From: Aulostomus chinensis
Taxonomy: Eukaryota; Chordata; Actinopteri; Syngnathiformes; Aulostomidae
Length of the DNA: 64,000 nt
NCBI GenBank assembly: GCA_037954235.1
Contig: JBBMOA010000012.1
Span: forward strand, 12,969,144 to 13,033,143
Direction of reading: 5' to 3'
Shown here one piece after another: positions 38,110-49,000 of this stretch; the stretch's first letter is position 1; the number at the start of each line of letters is the position of its first letter. The position numbers were made by a program, and so were the translations under genes. The notes beneath the pieces are model-generated. The model had not been told where the DNA came from. It saw only the letters and a program-made list of their open reading frames with translations, and made no database searches.

Positions 38110-40446
38110 GGGGGGCGCGCACACGCATTCACCTCCACAGACCTCTCCAGCGATGTTCTCGCACTGACGGTCGTCACACTCACAGTTTTTGCCATGAACA
38201 CGACTATCCCCTGGTGGGTGGCAGGTACACTGTCCGCACAGGCATTGACCTACAAAAAAGATGTTGGTTTTCACATTTTAGCGAGTGTATTTCACAGCCA
38301 TTACATAAAACAGGGTTGCTGGAAAGTCTTATGCAGATGCAAGCAAACAGTACTGTACTTGTATAGACACGTTTGGCAAGTAGTACCGCAGATAGTGAAC
38401 AAGATGAATTATCCGATGTAGGCACAAAACAAATACATAAATAAGAAAATATGTTTAAAATGCATAAAAAGTGGAAGTATTTTTTAGGACTGGGGCACAG
38501 TGGTGCAGTGGTTAGCACTGTCGCCTCACAGCAAGAAGGTGTAGGCTAGGCTGATTGATACTCTAAATGGACCGTAGGTGTGGCTGTGAGTGTGAATGGT
38601 TGTTTGTCTCCATGCGCCCGAAAGCTGCTGGGATAGGCTCCACCCCCCCCCCCCCCCCCCCACGACTCTTAACAGGACAAGCGGAAGAAAATGGATGGAT
38701 GGATGGATTTTTTAGGACACCAAGAGACCTTCACCGGTTCCTTATGACATAATCTGATCCAGATTCAGGTATGGAAAAAAAAAACCTCACAATCCAATTC
38801 AGGGAACCGAACAAAAGCAACACCTGATTCTACTTAAATCAACTAAGCTGTTTCCACACAGCTCATTTGTTGGATCAGGTGTTGCTTTTGCTTGGTTGGA
38901 ATGAAAACCTGCAGCCACACGGCCCTTTACTGGATCAGTTTAAGACCCCTGATTTAATTCAATGTCCTTCAACCAAAGTTGTACCAAATTTCATTGATAT
39001 GCTTCCAGCATTCGTGGTGGTGATGATGTAAGAGACAACCAAGATCAGACGCAAAGGAACAATGAATCTTCTAAGAGCTTCATTGAGGAGTTGTACACCG
39101 GCAGAATGTGGAATGGCTGGCTGGAGGGTCTCTTGCACTATCTGGATCTGCCCCAAAATAATAAGTTCTTCATTGGACTATTCTTCAACTCTCCACCAAG
39201 TTTTGCGCAACTATGCCTCAAAGTCCAATTAATCCTGCTGGCTGACAAACAGCACCAATTCATCCAGGGTGGAGGTAAAAGGCAGGTACAAGGGAGAGGT
39301 GCAGCTAAACGGACATCTCTTCTGGTAAGTTTAAGCGGGTTGTGGTGTTGAAATCCAAACATAATTTGGTTCGATCTTCCATCCACTTCCCAGCATATCA
39401 GAAAGAACATGCAAGATCATGTAAGACCTTGAAAAAGTCTTACAAATCTTAAAATCATCTCTAAAATGGCTTGCAGCCTGAGTAGGGACCTCAGCGCAGG
39501 TGTTGAAGCTGCAGTTGATTGAGATGCTGTAATTCCTGTAAGCAGTAGCTCACTCAAAGCATGGATGTATTTTTTGCATCCTCTTGGGATAAAAAAGCTC
39601 CTTACCCCTGCAATATTTCTTAAATGGAATAAACAGGGTTTTTTTTATTATTATTATGCTGCTAATGCGATGTGTGATTTTAAAATAAAGTTTTTGTGCC
39701 ATTAATTTACTACAAGGTTGGGAAATAGTATACTGCAATCCCTCGGATACACACCTGAAGATGCTGCCACCAGTCTTCAATCAGCAAGCTGCCAGTGGAG
39801 GAAGCCACGGGGGAATACACTGAGGGAGCATGCTGGCTAATGGTGAAGCTCATTAGAGCGCTGTCCTTTATTCTGAACTATCATTGGAAGTGTGCAGCAT
39901 GTTCATTGATCATTGCACCAGGCTGTCCCGGTAATTATGGGCATATTGCATAGATATTTAGCAGCTGAGAGGAACAAACATATTCTAATGTGCTTTACGT
40001 TGCACTTCTATTGCAGAATTTGTCCCTGAACAATAAGTGAGGCATTATATCTTTAATAATTTGCCAACAATGTTATAAACGCCTGTTGGACAGACCTTCT
40101 GACAGAAAATACCGTCTCTTTCATTACCATAGCTGCTGCTTAAAGGTATGCTCTGCAGCATGTTCTGTGAAAAACAAGAGATAGACAAAATGAACCCGGC
40201 TCAATCATCATTTATGGGCCTCGGGGCATGTGTGGTGGTGACTGTGTCTGCAGAGCTTCTGCCCTCTGCCTGCATTTCAATATTTTTGTTCTTTTTGGAT
40301 ATTTTTGGGCATGCAGTGGGTGCGCTTAGCTTGTCCTAGCAAGTATTTAGCAGAAGCTAACTAGCTTGTACTAGCCGCTGGTTAGCGTGTGCAAGCCAAG
40401 TGGTAATAAATGATTGCAGGGCTGGAAAGGGTTGTTCATTGCTGTC

Positions 40447-40495
<49 letters not shown>

Positions 40496-42250
40496 GGCAC
40501 ACTTCCAATGCTGTCCAGGAAGAGGGGCCCAATTTGAATGCATGTTGGAATTATAAGCAGCAAAGAACCGTACGATGGACTCTACCTTTAATGTAACGTG
40601 TGTTTGACACCCAGAGGAAGCAGAAAGAGCCCATCATGATTAAACAGTTACACAAAAGGATTTCCCCATGTTAAAACACTTATTTCTGATTGTGATCTCT
40701 CTCTCTCTCTCTCTCTCTCTCTGTTCCTCCTCTCTCCTGTTTTTATTGAGCTGGGTAAGTCCTTTTTGTACAATCGTTATTCACCCTGAGTGTTTTTTCC
40801 TGTTTGCAGCTCTGCAGGGTACATTTTGTGTTAAGTGCCAATAAATAACACATAAAACTCATCTATAATGTGGATGCGTCTCCTGTTCTCTTGCCGTGAC
40901 TCAGTGAGAAGAATCCAGGGCAATACATTGTACTTGTACAGAACATGAATTTACAAAGACAGCTAATCGACTGACAGCATCCATGTCACATCTCTGTCAC
41001 TTGCAAAAGCCCCCACACACACATGCACACGCGGATACGCGTTTCCGTCATTGCATTGATTTCCTAGACACTTATCCATGACCACTAATAGCCTATAGCC
41101 CTAAATCCTCCCTACCTTATGTCAGGATTAGAGTACATAATTCAGCCAGTTAGCCATGATTTTGTCATGGCCGATGCATTTCCACCATCAAGCCAGATTA
41201 TGAATGTCAGAATCAATGAATAGGCATTTTTATCCAGTGTAATGTGACATAATCCAAGAAGAGCATAGAAGCAATCTGGGATGTCCCACAAAACCACCAC
41301 AGAAAGTCTACCATGGCTGGGTTTGGGTCTTTTTTCTAATAATGTGACAGATCTTACAACGTGCAGATGATGTGTTGCTTGATGTTGGCAAATCGGATCT
41401 CAGAGTGTTGTCTTGTGCAGAGATGTAAATATCATGGCAAGGGGAAAGAAGGATGGGGAATGGGGAGTGTGGTTTACCTAAGGCTACCATGGCATCATCA
41501 TTCCCCAATAATTTTAGGGTGTTGTACTCTGGTCTATTGAGATCAGTTCTGTACTGTACTTGCTTTTTTTCTGATCAACAGACCACATTGCACTTGTGCT
41601 TCCATGACTGAAAATATCTTGACCCTCCTCCCAGATGACTGAAACTTTTATTTTTGCCTGTTTATGGCAAAGACACAGCAGTAATTTATTGCCTAAACTA
41701 ACACAGTAAATCGGACTGTACCATCATAAAAGCTAAAAAAAAAAACTTAAAATCTGATTTCAACAGTGGTCTATCCTATTTTGCAATACTCTCTTTAACC
41801 TGAAGAGGCAATAGTGAGTAACTGAGGGTACACTGATTGTTGTCCAGTCTTTTTCTGCATCTCTGAGCATCCTCATATCTGCCTGAGGGCACTCATTTTG
41901 GACACGTCACCATCGTAAGCTTGTGACTGGCGGAAGTTGGACTGTAAATTATTTTGAAAAATGTTCAGGAGAGTTGTGATGTCACCTGATGTATAACCAC
42001 TGTTGAATAATGACGTCAATCTGATTTTTCATTTAAGTAAAATCTTCCATCTGTCCAGTGACATTCTGATACTGGTGCCAGCTGAGATGGTCAAAAAGTT
42101 GTTGTTTTTTTTATTTGTTTGTATTCTTTACATTTTTTTCACAAATAGCACTTTTTGAAATTAAATAGTTTACTGACAAATGTAATTATTCTCCTGCGCG
42201 ATTGGCTTTCTGTCCCCTAAGTGCAACATGAATAATACTTGGCGCAAAAG

Positions 42251-42341
<91 letters not shown>

Positions 42342-42499
42342 ACACACACACACACATGCGCGCAAATGTGGATGTGGATGGTTTGACGACAACAGAGATA
42401 ATCGATAAGGCAAGGATGTTATGACATCAGTGGTTGCTAGGGTAACTGAGTCCCCAGAGCAGATGGCGGTATATGTGAGGCAGGAAGAGGGTGCTAGAC

Positions 42500-42540
<41 letters not shown>

Positions 42541-45500
42541 CGTGCGTGCACGCGCACATGTGTTTGTTGATGCTTCATTTATCACTTTTCCAAGGTGAAG
42601 AACAGTTTAATGGTACTGTCACGTCAGTAGACATCCACTACAAACAATTTAGGTTCCATTTTCATGACAGTGGGCATAAGTACATGCACACACTCCGACT
42701 ATATGATGATGTAGCAAATGAATTTGTGCAGCTTAAGAAAGAAGAGGTACAAGTTTGGCCATGGTGCAGTATAGCACACACTTGCATAAGAGAATGAATA
42801 AAACAGGGACATACAGGGCACCAAGGAAGAAAAAGAGTTCAGGATCTTCCCAAGGCAGTCCCTGAAACAGAAAAGTGGATGTAGGTACATTTTAGAAAAC
42901 GTTAAAATATTAAGATTCAGAAAGAGTCAGCCACGTATATTTAGCTTGAAGCTATAGGCGCTCCTCTCCACCAATTACTAAAAACAGCTTGGCTGTCCAA
43001 AAATATCAAATCACAAACTCTCAAGCACATCCGGTGTAATCTATATCTTCTTTATTGAACCATACGCTCAGTAAACAAACTACTACACTTGTACTACTAA
43101 CTAAAACGGTAGTATCCAACTGGAAGATTATGAATGGATTTTTAGCTCAAATCAAAGTGTCTGTAGATTACTAAGTATGCTACTGTATAAAGAAGATGTG
43201 TATTATAACAGACGATGTACCTGAGGGTTCATAAATTCATGTTTCTGGAGAGTTTTGCTGTTGTTACCAGTTATTAGCTGTTAGCTTCAAGTTAAATATA
43301 TGTGGTTTGCTCCATCTGTGTTTTAGGGTCACAAAAAGTGATGCAGAGGGGCCACTATGATTATTTGTGAGTACTTTGTGGGTGAAGTGCTACTTTTTTA
43401 CATGCAGTGAGGAGTGGGGGGAGTTGAGAGTTTGATTAGTGTGACATGAAAGTCACTCAAATGTTTTGTTTTCCTCAGAAATACAGTCACACAATAAAGT
43501 GACTCTCACTGCCTTTTCACACGTGAAGTGGCTTCTTTTTTTTCTGTCACTCATAATTGCATGGAGGAACAAAAATAAAGCATCTTTAAGTGTTGGGGAA
43601 ATTCATCATACAGTATATAACTGTAGTCTATGTATGCACATGGTATTTGAGACAAACAAAATGACAAAGCAAATAAAGGAATCCCAGAATCAGCAAAAAA
43701 AACCCCGATGAAAGCGGGCGTTTCCTTGAGGAAATACCACGGTAAAGAATGTGCTCTCCACAAGCTTCATGCCTCCACCTCTCAGGAAGAAAAGCTCTGA
43801 AGCTGCTGGTTCAAATTTCAAGGCTTTTCCGCTCAGGCTGCCATCTGTACCAGCCGCCTCCATTCATGCCTAAGTGATTTTCTACGTCTGTCTCCTCCAC
43901 TTTCTTTCTCTCTCTCTCTCTCGTACTCTCCCACCCTGCTTCCTGTCTCTCGTCATTGTGTCTCTAACAGACCTTCAGCATCTCTCCTTTTCTTCTCCTC
44001 ACATCTGGTCATTGAGGTATTTTGAGTGAAGTCTGTTAAAATCATTTGTTTCCAACCGTTGCAATCACCTCCCCAACACTAAACTGAAGGGGCATCCTTT
44101 TGGAAAGGAAATAAATAGAAACACACACATATGCAGTCCTTCAGCGAAGTATGTCACCCTTCCCTTCCATTATAGCCCTGACGGTTACCCTGTGGTCATG
44201 TGACACGCAGATATTAAAGAACTAGAAAGACTGAAACTATGACATCACACAAATGTCGCTGGCGTGCTTCAGCACTGATAGTCCTGATAAACCAGTATCT
44301 AAACAGTTAAGCAGACAAACTGGGTTCCTTGATACGTGCAAATTTATCAGTTCTTTAAAGTTTTATTGCCTTTTCTAATACATGGCGTCAATTTCACTAA
44401 TGATAATAATAAATGACAAATTCAGTACTTTGATTCTGCAGCCACCTTGTGTGCCTACTTGTTCTTTATAATGTCCTATTATATCCAGTTCAATGAATCA
44501 GGGTGCTTCAAACGCACTAGATACGTCCATAAGATATAACATAGGTGTAGCTATGGTCACTGCAGTCAGTAATCATTCTAATCAATCAGAGCAGCTACAC
44601 GTTTTTGTTTTAATTTTATTTTTGCATCACGCAATGAGACAGCCCTCTAGGCTTTTAGAATAAGATAGATAGGATAGATAGAAGATAGGATAAGAACATA
44701 GAGAAGACTGATGTAAGACGGAGTGCAAATCTCCATCATATTTCATATTATTGGTAGTCTTGTTCAAAGTTAGATTCCATTAGTCCTCGCTCTTCATTGG
44801 TTATCCCTCACCATGCGCATGTCACAGCAGCAGGTGTACAGCGGGGAAACAGTAACCCACAGTGATTGGGAGAATGGTAGCAGCCACTAAAACAAAACAA
44901 AAAATGTGTTGAATGGTCAAAATGTAAATTTTTCACTTGAAATCCACACATCCTCCATTTTAACTGCAACCCCCAAGCAGTCGAGAGGCTGTGTAATCCC
45001 CTGTGACGTCCGCCTCTATCAAATGAAGCAGAAAATCAATGCTTAATATTAACCTCCACACAAGCAAGAGAACAAGCACCGAGCTCAGAATAAACTATCA
45101 CTACTTTCTAATACTTATGAGCAGGGTTACTACCCACAACAATATTTACTGCAGAGGGATTAAATTCACTCTAAACAATGGTCCATCCTGTAAAGCTGAT
45201 TGATTAAGGCCACTGCATCAGTTAAAAATACAGGGCCAGAAGAAGCCTCTGAGGACTTCTACTGGACGATTTATCTTATTAACAAATGGACATAGAACAC
45301 TTTGGAACAACCTGCATGTTACATTCTGTGACAACCTGCATTGTTCATTGTTAACTCTGGGGGAACTGTACCGTAGCTGTCTGGCAACACGATACCATCA
45401 TTAGGGCTTGGCTTATGAGCCTTTCCAACAGCTGAGTGGATTAACTTTGTCTTCCTCCAGATTTCTCACTATATATTGCAGTTTTTGGAATCACTGAATA

Positions 45501-46006
45501 CCTCTTAAATAAGACTTCAGTTAAAGTTTTATCTTTAATCCCCTTTTTTATATCATTCATTCATAGTTTTCTGTCTACAGATATGTACATGCAGGTCAAA
45601 GATCTACAGAAATTGACTCAATTTGCCAAGTGCATATCAAGTCAATAAATTTGGGTTTTGTTCTTGACACAGCTTTATGCAATATTTTGTCCTCTAAGAC
45701 AATAAAATAGCTGCAGCTTGATATTCATGCCTAAAATGGATGGTGGCATCAGCTCAAACAGCTAGTATCCCGGATATATCAGCTGACGATTAGCTGTTCC
45801 AAGCCAGCCCACCTCAGTCTCTGACCCATCATCCCTCATCTGGTTCCCCTTCCTAGTCTCTGTTGGCAAATGACATTCAAGGTGCCTTACTGTAGCTGCT
45901 TCAGCCTGCCTGCTCTTCTTGATTCCTCTGCATGTCATCTACAAACCCATCTCCACCCCAGGGCCTCCTTGACATGCTGTGACTCTGTTCTCTACCCTAT
46001 GGGAGT

Positions 46007-46042
<36 letters not shown>

Positions 46043-49000
46043 CCCTGCCTTTGGCTTTCCACATATAGAACTCACAGAAGTTCAGGGAGGTCCTAGAACA
46101 GATCCATGCTGAACCTACTGCGATGGCGATGAAGTCCTCTTGTCGTGAAAGTTTGTTTATTATTTCACTTTACAGTGACTTTATCAATAGCTAAACTTTG
46201 CAAATGAATAGTTAATAGATTTTAAAGGTCTGAAAATATGTTCTAATTATTTAAATATTATTTAAATATTTCCTAATTAAAAAAAAAAAAACCATCTACC
46301 ATGAAACAGTTTTGAAACGTTTAATTTTTTGGTGGTGCTAAAATTTTGTTTTAACACGGGTTCAGCTACCGTAACAACAAATTTTGAAGGTTTTTAATCT
46401 CAAAATTTAGGCTTATCAGGAATGACTGAGTCATACTTGGAGACACAATTTTCTGCCCAAGTTTAAACTGAACAATACAAAACATACACGTCATGTATGG
46501 TGCATAAGAGCTTTGAGTGGTCGCTGCTCAGCTCAGGGCTTTTGAAAGGACGGACTAAAAGTTGTGAAACACCTCGTGGAGATGGCCTATTTTATATCAA
46601 GAGGTGAGAACAGGCCAACTACAGTAACCATGGCAACAGGGTTGCACGGAAAGACCAGGTACCTCGTCCGAAGCAGGGCAATTTGGATGCCCCTCGACAT
46701 TTCTTCAGACTGCTCTCCACAGAGAGGGAGCAGGACAGAGGATGCTCACACTTTTTTCCAGCCCATCCTTCCTTGCAGTCACACCTGCCGCAGTTACACT
46801 GGCCGTGACCTGCAGAGACGAACAGAGGCGGAGGTTAGGTGAATCAAAGTGGAGAATGGTGTACATGGATAAGTCAAGTGAAGGAACAGTATGGAGAAAC
46901 AGAGAGACAGAGAGAGATGGAGGGAGAGAGAGAAGAAACCAGCAGAGCAGGGAGCAAACCGAGCAGGTGATGGAGGAGGAAAGAGAGGAGCTGGAGTGAA
47001 AATAAACACAAGGAAGGTACAGGCTTATTAAAGCTATTAGATGACCAACATGGGTTTTGACTACATTTGTCAAGCTGATTTCATAAAATACATGTAATAA
47101 CCACAAAAAAATCACTTTTTTTTTTCACTTTCAACCCTTGTTCTGTAAATTTAGGCAAAGACTGTCTGTAAATGTATTTGTTGACTTTTGAGACATCTTT
47201 CTCTTCTGACCTACTGCTAGCATGAATTGCGGCTAACCTAACTAGTAATCAGCTATCTGGTGGGGGCCTGGAGCTCCACAGTGTACACAGAAAGGAGATA
47301 AGGGTATCTATCTGCTCATCTAGCTCTAAAATTCATGGACAAAAAGAAATGCATTTCCCAAAAAGTTGTCATGTTCCTTTAATGAATAGTTAGCATCCAT
47401 CATATAGTAAAAATAATTCATACGGAAAGTTTCCTTTGCAGCTGTACCAGTTGATTAAGAACAGATGGGATTGACTTGTCAGGTTTTATAAGGAAATGTA
47501 ACCTTGGGTTGATAGAAGTCTGGCTGTTCATAAAGCTAATAAGAAACTCCAACCTGAGCAGAAGTCATCTGTATATCGGTCGTACGTTGCATGACAGTTC
47601 CTCTCGTCGCATTCACAGGTGTCTCCATGAATATCCCCCCAGTCGCCAGATGGATCCACATCATGGCAGCTACACTCCCCACACACACAGGTCCCTAACA
47701 GACACACACCAACACAAACACATATAATGTAAATTGCGGTGTTGGATTCTTTCCAGCAGATTCAAATCAATCAATAACGTGATTTTTAACTAAAAAGAAG
47801 GAAATAACAGAGCCTGAAGCCAGAAGGATAAATACTGCTCAGTTTAAATTTTTTTCTTCATTTATCAATGTCTATCTCTCTTGCACTTTCTCATTTGTTT
47901 TACACCTTAGTCAGGACATCAGCTGGGCGGCATATCCAGTGGAAATCCCATTTTCTCCTATCAGTGGTGACAGAGCACGGGAAATCCCAGGGGAGCCAGG
48001 CCAGCTGGCAAAGCCTGTAGGCGAGTGTGTGCTGCCTGGCCCCTGGCTCGACAGTCAGGCTCCCTCACCACCTCGTCTCTGGGTTTATAGAGCTGGCCAC
48101 TTTTATGCCTACTGTAAATGTGAAGGTGCAGCTTTAGATATGACAAGCACAAGAATTGTTTAAAAAGGTCTACAAAATTAAGAGGTATTCAAAGAATGTT
48201 CTGCCTCCTCAGTTGTGCTGTTTTGAATGCGTCAGGAAGACAACCACCACATAAGGGTAAAGAGTTCCTCTGTGCCTCATGCAACCATATGATCTCCTAT
48301 ACAGATTCACGCTTTTAGCCTCAATGTTACACATCTGTTAGCATTTTGACGGCATGCCAGTTCAAGCACTCTTAGCTCAACTAGGTGATTTTAACAGACT
48401 GAGACTCTTGACTGAGCCCTGTTAGTCAAATTCATTCACTGGAGTTGGAGATAAAGAATCCTGCTTAGATATAATACAGGGAAGACAAGAAAGACACTTG
48501 ACTGCACATTTCTGCATATATATATAGGCCGATGAAATCAAAAGAGCCATCTTCTATGTAATCATCATCCTTTATCCATCTCCTGTAATCACATGGAATT
48601 ATCTTCACGATTATCAGACGGCGGGTTAATTCAGAGGAAATAGTCGCATGTCATATAGGGATGGGAGTGGAGAATTATTCCTATTTCAATTAGCATCAAA
48701 ATGTCTGACTTCTAAGAATTGGTTTGGGCAGAATGAAACTATGCAGGCTGGCTTCATTAAATGACATGCAAGGGCTAAAAATATTATAGAATCTTCATAC
48801 ATTACTGGAAATGTGGTTTAACATTCAGCTCATGCAGGAGAGTTGAGTTTTACACAGTGGAGGTGTCCTGCATTCTCTCCCAAAACATGTAAATGTTAAC
48901 GCGCAAATTGGCAGACATATTTTGTTTTCATAGATATTAAAGGAACCAGAAACCAGTAAATGAAAATTTAGTCATTAACCACTCAGCCTCCTGCAGATAG

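Larger units (their letters stand above)
34937..38132 (-). other. itgbl1 intron 8
   Basis: Contains a CA array at 35220-35259, a (GT)41 array at 37001-37082 and the CA/C tract beside exon 8. The segment 36190-36480 is non-repetitive and may be conserved. No gene. Confidence 0.85.
38250..46662 (-). other. itgbl1 intron 7 (8.4 kb)
   Basis: Contains a SINE with intact 12-bp target-site duplications (38479-38718), CA/TG arrays at 40449-40497 and 42253-42548, an unexplained protein-like segment on the + strand (42595-42746), a foldback MITE (42908-43330), GATA-like words near 44661-44695 and (GCT)10 at 46011-46040. The interval 38960-39340 gives modest open frames on both strands that I cannot assign; it may be an old transposon fragment. 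Confidence 0.85.

Noticed and set aside
38960..39340. Opposing open frames with protein-like stretches in itgbl1 intron 7
   Set aside because: No family recognised, neither frame has exon borders, and the text has a feel of old transposon noncoding sequence; noted in the intron entry only.
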